A stretch of 64,000 nucleotides of DNA from Pseudolactococcus insecticola (GTDB lineage: Bacteria; Bacillota; Bacilli; Lactobacillales; Streptococcaceae), in NCBI RefSeq assembly GCF_011170065.1, contig NZ_BLLH01000003.1, forward strand, positions 1 through 64,000. Direction: 5' to 3'. Below, in pieces: positions 10,065 to 19,671 of the stretch; within the stretch, counting starts at the first letter, position 1; each line of letters opens with the position of its first letter. The notes under the pieces are model-generated. The model ran no database searches. It saw only the letters and a program-made list of their open reading frames with translations, and had not been told where the DNA came from. The translations under genes were made by a program, and so were the position numbers.

Positions 10065-11747
10065 TTATTCGACTGAGAAAAGGTAAGGATAAACGGGTTG
10101 TCCGCCGTCAAAAATGTCGACTTCGATATCTGGATAGCTCGTTTCAAGCTCTTCTGACAAGGTTTCAGCCAGTTCTTTTTTACCGTCAGAACCGACATAG
10201 ATGCTAACAACTTCTGCGTCTTCATTGTCCGCTAACATTTTACTAAAAGTCGTTGTAAGGACACTATGAATGTCTTTTTCAGACACGACAATCTTGTTAT
10301 CAATCATGCCAAGCCAGTCATTTTCATGAATGTCAATGCCTTCGATAGATGTATCACGGACGGCATTTGTCACCTGACCGCTGATGACTTCTGACAGGTT
10401 AGCCGTCATGTCACTTGCATTTTCATCAAGCGTTTTACTTGTTGCGTCAAAGGCAAGAAGCGCCGTCAGACCTTGTGAGACAGTTTTTGACTCGACAACT
10501 TTGGCTGGAATATCGACAACATCTGCTGCAGACTGCGCTGCCATGAAGATATTTTTGTTATTTGGCAAGATGATGACGTTGCGCGCATTAACATCTTCAA
10601 TCGCTTTAACGATGTCTTCTGTTGATGGATTCATCGTTTGACCGCCAGAGATAACGTAGTCAGCACCCATGTCTTTGAAGATTTTCGCAAGACCATCACC
10701 AGCTGCGATTGCGATAACCGCAAACTCTTTTGTTTCTACTGGTTTTGTGGCTGCTGCTGTTTCTTCTTTGATGACTTGCGCATCATGCTGCTCACGCATG
10801 TTATCGACTTTGACCTTGACAAGTGAGCCATATTTCAAACCTTCTTGCATAACGATACCTGGGTCTTCAGTGTGGACGTGGACTTTGACGATCTCATCGT
10901 CGTTGACAACTAAGAGTGAATCCCCGATTTCGTTAAGATAGTTGCGGAATTCATCATAGTCAAACGACTTGGTTGCCGTTGGTCCTTGGCCGATTGCGAC
11001 CATGATTTCAGTACAGTAGCCAAACTTGATATCTTCAGTCGCAACGTGGCCTGCCACAGATTTGTGGTGCTCAGCATTGACCATTTCATCCATAACAGCT
11101 GGTGTCGCTTCAAACTCGTCAGAAGCGATATAGTCACCTGTCGCTGCCGCCACAAAGCCTTCATAGATGTAGACAAGCCCTTGACCGCCAGAATCGACAA
11201 CGCCGACTTCCTTGAGTACGGGCAGCATGTCTGGCGTTTTTGCGAGCGCGATTTTTGCCCCTTCAAGCGCGGCTTTCAGCACTTCAATCGCATCATCAGT
11301 TGTTTCAGCTTTTTTTCCTGCCAATGATGCCGCTCCACGAGAAACGGTCAAAATCGTCCCTTCGACAGGTTTCATAACAGCTTTATAAGCGACTTCGACG
11401 CCATTTTGGAAAGCCTTGGCTAAGTTTTCTGCTGTAAATTCGTCAGCGTCTTTGACAGCTTGACCAAACCCACGAAAAAGCTGGGACAAGATCACGCCTG
11501 AGTTGCCACGCGCGCCCATAAGAAGGCCTTTTGAAAGGACTGCTGCAACGTCACCAACAGTGTCTGCTTTGCTGTCAGAAACTGCTTTTGCACCATTTGT
11601 GATGGTCATGCCCATGTTTGTTCCTGTATCGCCATCAGGCACAGGAAAAACATTGAGGGAGTTGACATATTCGGCTTGCTTGTTCAAGCGTGTGCTTGCC
11701 GCTTGAATCATCTCTTGAAACAAGCTTGCATTGATTGTATTTGCCAT
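10065..11747 (-). CDS. fakA: Fatty acid kinase catalytic subunit FakA (DhaL/DegV-associated)
   Basis: A 560-aa protein that phosphorylates fatty acids held by a FakB (DegV-type) partner, feeding exogenous fatty acids into phospholipid synthesis. The N-terminal DhaL-type kinase domain has NVFPVPDGDTGTNM (residues 29-42), whose Asp residues bind ATP-Mg, and ARGNSGVILSQLFRG. A central domain and a C-terminal DegV-like region follow. It lies 1 bp after the Asp23-family gene, the conserved Firmicute pairing. No FakB gene is in the window. Confidence 0.93.
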   Translation of the reverse strand: MANTINASLFQEMIQAASTRLNKQAEYVNSLNVFPVPDGDTGTNMGMTITNGAKAVSDSKADTVGDVAAVLSKGLLMGARGNSGVILSQLFRGFGQAVKDADEFTAENLAKAFQNGVEVAYKAVMKPVEGTILTVSRGAASLAGKKAETTDDAIEVLKAALEGAKIALAKTPDMLPVLKEVGVVDSGGQGLVYIYEGFVAAATGDYIASDEFEATPAVMDEMVNAEHHKSVAGHVATEDIKFGYCTEIMVAIGQGPTATKSFDYDEFRNYLNEIGDSLLVVNDDEIVKVHVHTEDPGIVMQEGLKYGSLVKVKVDNMREQHDAQVIKEETAAATKPVETKEFAVIAIAAGDGLAKIFKDMGADYVISGGQTMNPSTEDIVKAIEDVNARNVIILPNNKNIFMAAQSAADVVDIPAKVVESKTVSQGLTALLAFDATSKTLDENASDMTANLSEVISGQVTNAVRDTSIEGIDIHENDWLGMIDNKIVVSEKDIHSVLTTTFSKMLADNEDAEVVSIYVGSDGKKELAETLSEELETSYPDIEVDIFDGGQPVYPYLFSVE

Positions 11748-11748
11748 G

Positions 11749-12111
11749 TTACTCAGCCACCACCTTCACGTTTTGTACGAACACATTGACAGAGTTTGCA
11801 GTGATGCCTAGTTGGTTTTCTAGGTTAAATTTCACGCGCTCTTGTACATTTTTTGCGACCTCAGAGATTTTCACACCAAATGATACAATCACGTAAATAT
11901 CAACATCAACGCCATTATCTCCTGCTGCAATCACAACACCTTTCGAGTAGTTTTCTTGGCGTAGCAGTGTTTTGAAATTATCTTTGACAGCGTTTTTGCT
12001 GGTCATGCCGACCACACCAAAAATCTCAGTTGTTGACGCACCTACGATCGTAGAAATCACGTCGTTTTCGATGTCAACCGTGCCGTTTTTTGTATTTATT
12101 GTAACAGTCAT
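11749..12111 (-). CDS. Asp23/Gls24 family envelope stress response protein
   Basis: A 120-aa Asp23-domain protein (DUF322) with the pattern VISTIVGASTTEIFGVVGM and a C-terminal NVFVQNVKV. This YloU-type version has no membrane anchor and is regularly paired with fakA. Its role is unclear. Upstream lies an extended -10 (TATGGTAAAAT, read on the minus strand). Confidence 0.9.
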   Translation of the reverse strand: MTVTINTKNGTVDIENDVISTIVGASTTEIFGVVGMTSKNAVKDNFKTLLRQENYSKGVVIAAGDNGVDVDIYVIVSFGVKISEVAKNVQERVKFNLENQLGITANSVNVFVQNVKVVAE

Positions 12112-12185
12112 AGAATTGTCCTCGTTTTTAGGGTGGGTATCTAAAGATACCTTTTCCCCATTTTACCATATTTTAAGAAATAAAA

Positions 12186-12210
12186 AAGCCGTGAAGTGTT
12201 TTCACGGTTT
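12186..12210 (-). terminator. Terminator of rpmB
   Basis: AAGCCGTGAA and TTCACGG(TT) form the stem. On the minus strand the stem is followed by CTTTTTTATTT, directly after the rpmB stop. Confidence 0.8.
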
Positions 12211-12219
12211 TCTACTCAA

Positions 12220-12408
12220 TTAAACGCGTTCAACTGAAAGATTTTTAAGTGCACGAGCTGATGCCCATACTGTTTTAACTTTACCGTTTTCAACGATTTT
12301 GATCTTTTGCAAGTTTGGTTTCACTTGTTTTTTCGTTTTGTTCATTGCGTGTGAACGGTTGTTAGCAGATGATGTCTTGCGACCTGTAAAATAACATACC
12401 TTAGCCAT
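12220..12408 (-). CDS. rpmB: 50S ribosomal protein L28
   Basis: A 62-aa basic protein starting [23 protein letters not shown], the standard bL28 N-terminus, and ending with the conserved [11 protein letters not shown]. It lacks the CxxC zinc pairs seen in some L28 copies, so it is a zinc-independent type. It is transcribed alone, divergent from the gene at 12527, with GGAGAAATATAAA before its ATG. Confidence 0.97.
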   Translation of the reverse strand: MAKVCYFTGRKTSSANNRSHAMNKTKKQVKPNLQKIKIVENGKVKTVWASARALKNLSVERV

Positions 12409-12511
12409 TTTATATTTCTCCTTATTTGATTTCTTATTTTATCGTTTAGATAACATACTAGATTATTTTATCATATTTTCACGAGATTGCAAGTGTTTTT
12501 GCCTGATTTTA

Positions 12512-12520
12512 TGGTAAAAT
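12512..12520 (+). promoter_or_regulatory. Extended -10 promoter 6 nt before the 12527 start
   Basis: TGgTAAAAT ends 6 nt before the ATG at 12527 and no Shine-Dalgarno sequence lies between, so the mRNA is predicted to be leaderless. The -35 is weak. Confidence 0.5.
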
Positions 12521-12526
12521 TATCTT

Positions 12527-13210
12527 ATGGAAAATTTTATCGACCAATTAACCGCTAAAAATAGCGAATATGTACACATTGTCACCCGAGAACTTGTCAA
12601 AATCGGCAAATCTGACGACGAGATCAAAACAATCTTGTCAGAGATCCTACCGCAAATTGTCGCTGCGCAAAAAGAACGCAAGTTAGCCAAGGATATTTTG
12701 GGCACGCCAAACGAATTCACCAGCAAATACGCTCCGAAAACTGCTGCTAAAGGTGCCAAAAACACAACTCCCGCAAGTGACAGATTTACCAATGATAAGC
12801 CTGTCTTGATGTGGCTGGATAGTTCCCTTTTGATGTTGGGCGTGCTTGCTGTCATTAACGGCATCATGGCGCTTTTCAGCAAAAATGCACGAACTTACGG
12901 TATTATCACTCTGATCATCATGAGTTTTGCTGCTGGTTTTGTCATGTATCTCATGTACCGCCTTGTCTACAAGCCACAGGCTGAGGGCAAAAAAGTCCCT
13001 TGGCTGCGCTCATTTGGTCCGCTAACGCTCGCCTTTCTAGCCTGGATTTTGCTCTTTATGGCGACCATGCTCTTGCCTAGCAGCATAAACGTTTCCCCTG
13101 CTGGCTATCTCGTTGCTGCTGTTGGTTTGATCGCACTCGCCCTGCGCTATTTTCTCAAACGTCGCTACAACATCAAGTCTGCCATGGGCACACAACCTGT
13201 CCGCAAGTAA
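12527..13210 (+). CDS. DUF1129 family membrane protein
   Basis: A 227-aa protein with a soluble N-terminal helical segment (residues 1-85, including a QKERKLAKDILGTP motif typical of DUF1129) and four hydrophobic segments at about 90-115, 122-145, 160-180 and 187-207. It ends in a basic tail. The function of the family is unknown. It stands alone between rpmB and polA, and a terminator follows. Confidence 0.82.
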   Translation: MENFIDQLTAKNSEYVHIVTRELVKIGKSDDEIKTILSEILPQIVAAQKERKLAKDILGTPNEFTSKYAPKTAAKGAKNTTPASDRFTNDKPVLMWLDSSLLMLGVLAVINGIMALFSKNARTYGIITLIIMSFAAGFVMYLMYRLVYKPQAEGKKVPWLRSFGPLTLAFLAWILLFMATMLLPSSINVSPAGYLVAAVGLIALALRYFLKRRYNIKSAMGTQPVRK

Positions 13211-13220
13211 ATAAAATCAG

Positions 13221-13256
13221 AAAAACACTGACGCATTTTCTGGCGTTAGTGTTTTT
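13221..13256. terminator. Bidirectional terminator between DUF1129 gene and polA
   Basis: AAAAACACTGACGC and GCGTTAGTGTTTTTT form a stem with one mismatch and a short loop. The genes on either side are convergent. Confidence 0.8.
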
Positions 13257-13263
13257 TGTTTAT

Positions 13264-15882
13264 TTATTTTGCCTCATACCACGTCTTCCCACTATTTTCA
13301 TCGACTAAAAGCGGGACTTTGAGTGCGATGGCGTCTTCCATGGTGGTTTTGACGAGTTTTTTGACGGTTTCAAGCTCATCATCTGGGACGTCAAGAACGA
13401 TTTCATCGTGGACTTGCAGCAGCATTTTCGTCTTGAGCTTGCGCTCACTCAGATTTTTGTCCAGATTGATCATAGCAACTTTGAGAATGTCAGCTGCCGA
13501 GCCCTGAATCGGGCTGTTAATCGCTGTTCTTTCAGCAAATGATCGAACAGAGAAATTTCTCGCATTGATGTCTGGCAGATTCCTGCGGCGGTGATAGAGT
13601 GTCTCGACAAATCCTGTATCTTTCGCACTTCTGACGATATTTTCCATGTAATTTTTAATGTCAGGGTAGCGCTCAAAGTAGGTGTCAATATAGTTTTTAG
13701 CAGCTTTTCTGGAAATACCCAAATTGTTTGACAAACCGAAATCTGAGATGCCGTAAACCACGCCAAAGTTGACCGCTTTCGCATTTCTGCGGTCATTTGC
13801 CGTCACGTCCTCAGCTTTTTCGATACCAAACACCCGCATGGCAGTCGCTGTATGGATGTCGGCGCCATGGTTGAAGGCGTCAATCAAGTGCTGATCGCCA
13901 GAGATATGTGCCAAAACACGCAGTTCGATCTGAGAATAGTCACTTGATAGCAAGACTGAGTTGGCATTTTCAGGGAGAAAAGCCTTGCGAATCTTGCGAC
14001 CCTCAGGTAGTCTGACGGGGATGTTTTGCAGGTTGGGATTGACACTCGACAGGCGCCCTGTCTGCGTCAGATCCTGCACATAACGTGTGTGTATCTTACC
14101 ATCACCCATGATGTCGCCCAAAAGTCCTGTGACATAGGTCGACTGAATCTTTGAAATCTGGCGAAAACGTAGGATTTTATCAACGATTGGTGCTTGTGGT
14201 GCGAGTTGTTCTAAGACGTCAACCGCCGTCGAATAGCCTGTTTTCGTCTTTTTTATGACTGGCAAGCCCATTTTTTCAAACAAGATAACTCCCAGTTGCT
14301 TGGGCGAGTTGATATTAAACGTCTCACCTGCGAGCTCATAGATCTCCGCTGTCAACTCACTGATGACTTTTTCGTTTTCAAGGCCGATTTCGCTCAATAC
14401 GCCACCCGATACTTTGATACCTGCGATTTCCATCTTGGCAAGGACGTTTGCAAGGGGCAGCTCCATATCTGACAAGAGTTTTTCTTGATCATTTTCACGG
14501 AGTTTTTCGACAAGCAACGGTTTTGTTTTAGCAAGCACATTAATCTTGCGTGCAAGGTGTTCAAACAGCACGGCGTCAGCAGGGACAGCACGTTTCGCAC
14601 CTTTCCCATAAACGGTGTCATCTTCTGCCAATTGCTCTCCAAAAAGCGATGCAATGGTCGCAATTTTATTATTTTCAATCGTTGAATACAAGTATTTCGC
14701 AAGCATGCTGTCAAATGAAACGAGCGGGTAGTCGATGTTCTGACGGGCGAGCAAGACCTTGTTTTTCTTGAAATCATAGGTGTTTTTCGGAAATGGAAAA
14801 GTCGCAAGAAGCGCGAGATTATTTGACACATAGATGCCATTTTCTGCATCACCCCAGGCAAAGCCAATGATGTCATCTCTATGGTAATCCTCGTCCAAAA
14901 TCTCCAGATAGAAAAACTGGTCGTCGCATACCATGTCGTCAGAAATCGCATCGTTCACGATGGTAAAATTGATGACTTCAACTGGTTTTTCAGTCGCACC
15001 ATCAAGTTCCTCCAGAAATTTATTAAAGCCCATTTCTTGATAGAACTTTTTGAGCTTATCATAGTCGGCGCCGTTGTAAATGGTCTCGTCAAGCGTGAGT
15101 TCAATCGGCGCATCCAGATCAATTGTTGCAAGTGTTTTTGACAAAAAGGCTTGCTCACGGTCATTAATCAGGTTTTCTTTCATTTTTGAGGCTTTCATGC
15201 CGTCAATATTGTCATAAATACCTTGGAGCGAGCCGTGTTCCAAAAGAAGCTTGATACCTGTTTTTTCGCCAATCTTGGTCACGCCTGGAATATTATCAGA
15301 CTTATCACCCATAAGTGCTTTGAGGTCTATAAATTGCGCTGTTGTAAGACCTAGTTTTTCAAGCAGATAATCAGGTGTGTAAGTTTCAAGTTCGGCTACA
15401 CCTTTTATCGTGATTTCCACCGTCGTTTTTTCTGTGGTCAGCTGGGTCAAATCGCGGTCGCCTGAAACAACCGTAATCGCATCAAATCCCGCATTTTCAG
15501 CCCGCGTCGCAAGCGTTCCTATGATGTCATCAGCCTCGTAGTTTGCAAGCTCATAGTGTTTGATACCTTGCGACTCAAGCATTTCTTTGATAAATGGCAT
15601 CTGTTCTCTGAACTCGTCAGGGGTTTTCGCGCGCCCGCCTTTGTAGTCGGCGTACATCTCCGTGCGAAAAGTCGTTTTGCCCGCGTCAAATGCTACCAAA
15701 ATATGCGTCGGTTGCTCCGCCTCAAGGACGTTGCGCAACATGGTATGAAAGGCGTAAATAGCGTTGTTATGCAAGCCAGAAGGCGCAATAAAGCGGTCAA
15801 TCTGCGTATAAAGTGCAAAAAAAGCACGAAAAGCGATCGACGAGCCATCAATCAGCAACAATTTTTTCTCTGTTTTAGTCAT
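13264..15882 (-). CDS. polA: DNA polymerase I
   Basis: An 872-aa repair and Okazaki-fragment processing polymerase. The N-terminal 5' nuclease runs from LLLIDGSSIAFRAFFAL through GDRDLTQL and LMGDKSDNIPGV. The middle region keeps the fold of the 3'-5' exonuclease but lacks clear DEDD residues, as is common in Gram-positive PolA. The polymerase has motif A (SSDYSQIELRVLAH), motif B (RRNAKAVNFGVVYGIS) and motif C (LLQVHDEIVLDVP). It is transcribed alone toward the bidirectional terminator. Confidence 0.97.
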   Translation of the reverse strand: MTKTEKKLLLIDGSSIAFRAFFALYTQIDRFIAPSGLHNNAIYAFHTMLRNVLEAEQPTHILVAFDAGKTTFRTEMYADYKGGRAKTPDEFREQMPFIKEMLESQGIKHYELANYEADDIIGTLATRAENAGFDAITVVSGDRDLTQLTTEKTTVEITIKGVAELETYTPDYLLEKLGLTTAQFIDLKALMGDKSDNIPGVTKIGEKTGIKLLLEHGSLQGIYDNIDGMKASKMKENLINDREQAFLSKTLATIDLDAPIELTLDETIYNGADYDKLKKFYQEMGFNKFLEELDGATEKPVEVINFTIVNDAISDDMVCDDQFFYLEILDEDYHRDDIIGFAWGDAENGIYVSNNLALLATFPFPKNTYDFKKNKVLLARQNIDYPLVSFDSMLAKYLYSTIENNKIATIASLFGEQLAEDDTVYGKGAKRAVPADAVLFEHLARKINVLAKTKPLLVEKLRENDQEKLLSDMELPLANVLAKMEIAGIKVSGGVLSEIGLENEKVISELTAEIYELAGETFNINSPKQLGVILFEKMGLPVIKKTKTGYSTAVDVLEQLAPQAPIVDKILRFRQISKIQSTYVTGLLGDIMGDGKIHTRYVQDLTQTGRLSSVNPNLQNIPVRLPEGRKIRKAFLPENANSVLLSSDYSQIELRVLAHISGDQHLIDAFNHGADIHTATAMRVFGIEKAEDVTANDRRNAKAVNFGVVYGISDFGLSNNLGISRKAAKNYIDTYFERYPDIKNYMENIVRSAKDTGFVETLYHRRRNLPDINARNFSVRSFAERTAINSPIQGSAADILKVAMINLDKNLSERKLKTKMLLQVHDEIVLDVPDDELETVKKLVKTTMEDAIALKVPLLVDENSGKTWYEAK

Positions 15883-15949
15883 GTTTCTATTTTAGCATAA
15901 TTTCAACGTAAAAAGCCGCAATCACTTTGGCTGTGACTGCGACTCATTT

Positions 15950-16345
15950 CTAAAATCCTGCCCATGCCTCGGCGTCACGGTCATCTTTTATCTTGACAAC
16001 AACGCGAAACTGTCGCTCAGGATGACTTTCTAGATTGACAAACTGAATCCGTGACTCAAATATAGCAGCATGACCATAGTAAAGCAGCGTGCTAAGCAGG
16101 CTATTTTTATTGCTTGGCACGTAGCCAAGCTTGTGACTGCCAAAGTAAATCGCAACAGCTTCAGGATCATGCGGATTATCCGACTCAACCACCAAGGTCA
16201 CATTTTGCCCAAGCATCAGCTGGTCAATCACGTCGAGCCCGTCATAATAAGCAAAACCTGCGATATGAAAATCCATATAATGCCGACTGGGTTCCCACTT
16301 GTGATTTTTCAGTGATTCTCTGATTTTATCTGCTTGACTCGTCAT
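15950..16345 (-). CDS. Stand-alone HIRAN-domain protein
   Basis: A 131-aa protein, mostly a single HIRAN domain: FHIAGFAYYDGLDVIDQL, LVVESDNPHDPEAVAIYF and KLGYVPSNKN match the family pattern. In helicases HIRAN domains bind DNA 3' ends or ends of stalled forks. Here it is not fused to anything, so a DNA-end-binding role is only a suggestion. It lies between gatB and polA; a weak imperfect hairpin at about 15911-15944 separates it from polA. Confidence 0.8.
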   Translation of the reverse strand: MTSQADKIRESLKNHKWEPSRHYMDFHIAGFAYYDGLDVIDQLMLGQNVTLVVESDNPHDPEAVAIYFGSHKLGYVPSNKNSLLSTLLYYGHAAIFESRIQFVNLESHPERQFRVVVKIKDDRDAEAWAGF

Positions 16346-16393
16346 TTCACTACCGCCATTTTCTATTTTTGCAAAGGCAACTGTCGATTATTA

Positions 16394-17824
16394 TTATTTA
16401 TCTAGTTCTGCGTACAATAATTCTTGTACAACTTGCGGGTTAGCTTGACCTTTTGTTGCCTTCATGAGCTGTCCAATCAAGGCTTTGGCAGAGTTTTTGT
16501 TGCCACCTTTGTAGTCTGCGACAGCTTTTTCATTATTACCAAGGACTTCAGTGATGATTGGAATCAAGACAGCAGGATCTGAGATTTGAACCAGACCTGC
16601 TTTTTTGACGAATGCTTCAGCAGAGCCGCCATTTTTGGCAAGTTCGACGAAGACTTTTTTCGCGATTTTGCTTGAAATGGTGCCGTCAGAAATGAGTTTG
16701 ATCATTTCTGTCAGATTTTTAGGCGTCAGACCAATCTCAGATAGGTTTTTACCTTCAGCGTTGAGGTATTGTGCAACCTCACCTTGCAGCCAGTTTGATG
16801 CCAGTTTTGCATCAGCACCTGCTGCAATCGCTTTTTCAAAGAAATCAGCCGTTTCTTTTGTTGCTGTCAACTGCTCAGCATCGTAGTCTGACAAGCCGAG
16901 TTCAGCGATATAACGCGCACGGCGTTCTTTTGGAAACTCTGGCAATGTTGCTTTGACATCAGAAATCCACTCGTCAGAAATCTCAAAACGTGGCAGATCA
17001 GGTTCTGGGAAGTAACGGTAGTCTGATGAGCCTTCTTTGACACGCATGAGCGTTGTTTCACCCGTTTTTTCGTCATAACGACGTGTTTCTTGTTGGATGA
17101 CACCGCCAGCACGCAAAACTTTTGCCTGACGTTGTACTTCATACTCCAAACCTTTGCGAACAAAGTTAAAAGAGTTCAGATTTTTCAGCTCCGTTTTCGT
17201 ACCAAATTCTTCCTGACCGTAAGGACGCAGGGAGATATTAGCATCACAGCGCATTGAGCCTTCTTCCATTTTTACGTCAGAAATGCCCGTGTACTGGATG
17301 ATTTCCTTGATAGCCGTCAGATAAGCATAGGCTTCCTCGGGCGAGCGCATGTCTGCTTCTGACACGATTTCAATCAGCGGCACGCCTTGACGATTGAGGT
17401 CGACGTAGGAATAACCATCTGTGCCATGCGTGTTTTTACCGGCATCTTCTTCCAGATGCGCGCGTTCGATCCGCAACGTCTTCTTAGTCCCATCCTCAAG
17501 CTCAATTTCAATCGAGCCATTGTAACCAATTGGTTCATCAAACTGCGAAATTTGGTAGGCTTTTGGATTGTCAGGGTAGAAATAGTTTTTGCGATCGAAG
17601 TGCATGTTTTGGTGAATGTCCATGTTAAGGGCAAGCGCAGCCTTGATACCAGACTCAATCACGCCTTTATTCATAACGGGCAAAACACCAGGGAAACTCC
17701 AATCGACAATATTCGTATTCTCATTTGGTCCAGCACCAAAATGCGCAGGCGCAGGTGAGAAAATCTTCGAGTTGGTATTTAACTCAACGTGGACTTCAAG
17801 TCCAATGACTGTTTCAAAATTCAT
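16394..17824 (-). CDS. gatB: Asp-tRNA(Asn)/Glu-tRNA(Gln) amidotransferase subunit B
   Basis: A 476-aa subunit that binds mischarged tRNA and activates it with ATP for amidation. The opening [23 protein letters not shown] is the GatB signature, followed by [20 protein letters not shown], and a C-terminal YqeY-like tail domain. It is the last gene of gatCAB, 17 bp after gatA. The presence of GatCAB implies transamidation for at least one of Gln and Asn. Confidence 0.97.
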   Translation of the reverse strand: MNFETVIGLEVHVELNTNSKIFSPAPAHFGAGPNENTNIVDWSFPGVLPVMNKGVIESGIKAALALNMDIHQNMHFDRKNYFYPDNPKAYQISQFDEPIGYNGSIEIELEDGTKKTLRIERAHLEEDAGKNTHGTDGYSYVDLNRQGVPLIEIVSEADMRSPEEAYAYLTAIKEIIQYTGISDVKMEEGSMRCDANISLRPYGQEEFGTKTELKNLNSFNFVRKGLEYEVQRQAKVLRAGGVIQQETRRYDEKTGETTLMRVKEGSSDYRYFPEPDLPRFEISDEWISDVKATLPEFPKERRARYIAELGLSDYDAEQLTATKETADFFEKAIAAGADAKLASNWLQGEVAQYLNAEGKNLSEIGLTPKNLTEMIKLISDGTISSKIAKKVFVELAKNGGSAEAFVKKAGLVQISDPAVLIPIITEVLGNNEKAVADYKGGNKNSAKALIGQLMKATKGQANPQVVQELLYAELDK

Positions 17825-17841
17825 TTGATCAAAGTCCTTTC

Positions 17842-19284
17842 TTAAAAAATAACCGGTTTATTCTTATGAAACTCAGTCGTCGCTTCAAACGCTGCTGCTG
17901 CTTGATAAATCGTTTCTTCACCGAAAGCTTTACCGATGATTTGCAGACCGACTGGTAGGCCGTCAACTTGCCCCGCAGGAATCGAGATGCCAGGAAGGCC
18001 AGCTAGGTTGACGGGAATCGTCAACAAATCAGCCAGATACATGGCAACAGGGTCGTGTCCTTGCGTGTCAAGATCGTAAGCCACACTTGGCGCCGTTGGG
18101 CCGATGATGAGGTCGTACTTATCAAAAACCTGCTTGAAATCATTCATGATGAGCGTGCGAACTTGCCCAGCTTTTTTGAAGTAAGCATCATAATAACCTG
18201 ATGACAGGCTAAATGTCCCCAGCATGATCCGACGTTTCACTTCTTCACCAAAGCCTTGCGAGCGAGATTTGACGTAAATATCTTCCAAATCAAGCGCGTC
18301 CTCAGCACGAAAACCATAGCGAATGCCGTCAAAACGTTGCAAGTTTGAGCTCGCTTCTGACGAGGCGATGATGTAGTAGACGGCAACGCCGTATTTGCTA
18401 TGTGGCAAGCTGACTTCTTCAACTGTCGCACCTAGTTTTTCAAAGTGTTTTGCCGCAGCGAGCACTTGTTCTTTGACTTTTGGATCGATTCCTTCGCCCA
18501 GATATTCCTTTGGCAAAGCGATTTTCAAGCCTTTGATGTCTTGACCGATTTTTGATGTAAAATCAGGCACGGCAACTTTTGATGACGTTGAATCCTTAGG
18601 ATCATATCCTGCCACAGCATTGAGCAAGAGCGCATTATCTTCGACATTTTGTGAAAATGGTCCGATTTGATCAAGCGAACTACCAAAAGCGATCAGGCCA
18701 AAACGTGAAATACGACCATAAGTCGGTTTCAAGCCAACTACACCGTTAAATGACGCTGGCTGACGGATTGAGCCACCTGTATCAGAGCCGAGTGAGAGCA
18801 AGACTTGGTTTGAGGCAACAGCAGTCGCAGAGCCACCAGATGAGCCACCAGGAACCTTGCTTTCGTCCCAAGCATTTTTAGTGGTTTTAAAAGCTGAGTT
18901 TTCAGTCGATCCACCCATGGCAAACTCATCCATGTTGGTCTTCCCAACGATGATCATGTCTTTTGCGTAAAGGTTTTCGACAGAAGTCGCATCAAAAATC
19001 GGCTCATAGTTATAAAGCATTTTTGATGCTGCCGTCGTCAGAATCCCTTTTGTCGAGATATTGTCCTTGACAGCAAGCGGGATACCTGACACTGGATTGC
19101 TTACGTCGATGCCTTTTTCGTCAATGGCAGCAGCAGCCTGCAGGGCAGCATCTTCTGTGATCGTGATGAAACTGTCAACTTTGCTTTCACGAGCTGCTAT
19201 GTTTTTCAGGGTTTCTTTGGTTAATTCAACTGCTGAAATCTCTTTATTGACCAGCTTTTCGTGGAGTGATTTGATTGTTGTCAT
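17842..19284 (-). CDS. gatA: Asp-tRNA(Asn)/Glu-tRNA(Gln) amidotransferase subunit A
   Basis: A 480-aa amidase-signature glutaminase supplying ammonia to GatB. It has [10 protein letters not shown] with the catalytic Lys, the GSSGGSA stretch and [14 protein letters not shown] carrying the cis-Ser/Ser pair. It starts 2 bp after the gatC stop, indicating translational coupling. Confidence 0.97.
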   Translation of the reverse strand: MTTIKSLHEKLVNKEISAVELTKETLKNIAARESKVDSFITITEDAALQAAAAIDEKGIDVSNPVSGIPLAVKDNISTKGILTTAASKMLYNYEPIFDATSVENLYAKDMIIVGKTNMDEFAMGGSTENSAFKTTKNAWDESKVPGGSSGGSATAVASNQVLLSLGSDTGGSIRQPASFNGVVGLKPTYGRISRFGLIAFGSSLDQIGPFSQNVEDNALLLNAVAGYDPKDSTSSKVAVPDFTSKIGQDIKGLKIALPKEYLGEGIDPKVKEQVLAAAKHFEKLGATVEEVSLPHSKYGVAVYYIIASSEASSNLQRFDGIRYGFRAEDALDLEDIYVKSRSQGFGEEVKRRIMLGTFSLSSGYYDAYFKKAGQVRTLIMNDFKQVFDKYDLIIGPTAPSVAYDLDTQGHDPVAMYLADLLTIPVNLAGLPGISIPAGQVDGLPVGLQIIGKAFGEETIYQAAAAFEATTEFHKNKPVIF

Positions 19285-19286
19285 GT

Positions 19287-19580
19287 TTAGTTATCCTCCA
19301 TAATTGCAGGGACTTTGATGAAACCATCTTCGGTTTCAGGAACGTTTTTGAACAATTCATCGCGATTCCAGCCTGCAACCGCTTCATCTTCGCGCCAAGC
19401 ATTGACATTATCTGCGACATTTGATGTAAATGGCACATCAGTCGTATCAACTTCTTCTAACATCAAAAACATGTCGACAATTTTGGTCAATGTTGTGGCA
19501 AATTCAGCAGTCTCAGCCTCATCAAAGGCCAACTTTGATAAATTTGCGACGTGTTTCACGTCATCTTTTGTGATTTCCAT
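19287..19580 (-). CDS. gatC: Asp-tRNA(Asn)/Glu-tRNA(Gln) amidotransferase subunit C
   Basis: A 97-aa stabilising subunit starting [19 protein letters not shown], the GatC N-terminal helix, and ending with the extended segment that wraps GatA-GatB ([19 protein letters not shown]). First gene of gatCAB, with GGAGAAACTCCCTT upstream. It lies about 90 bp after aspS on the same strand. Confidence 0.95.
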   Translation of the reverse strand: MEITKDDVKHVANLSKLAFDEAETAEFATTLTKIVDMFLMLEEVDTTDVPFTSNVADNVNAWREDEAVAGWNRDELFKNVPETEDGFIKVPAIMEDN

Positions 19581-19671
19581 AAGGGAGTTTCTCCTTCATA
19601 TTTCGGGACAATTGAACTGTCATTTTCATTCTCAATTATACCAGTTTTTATCGCATTTCGCTCAAGCTATC

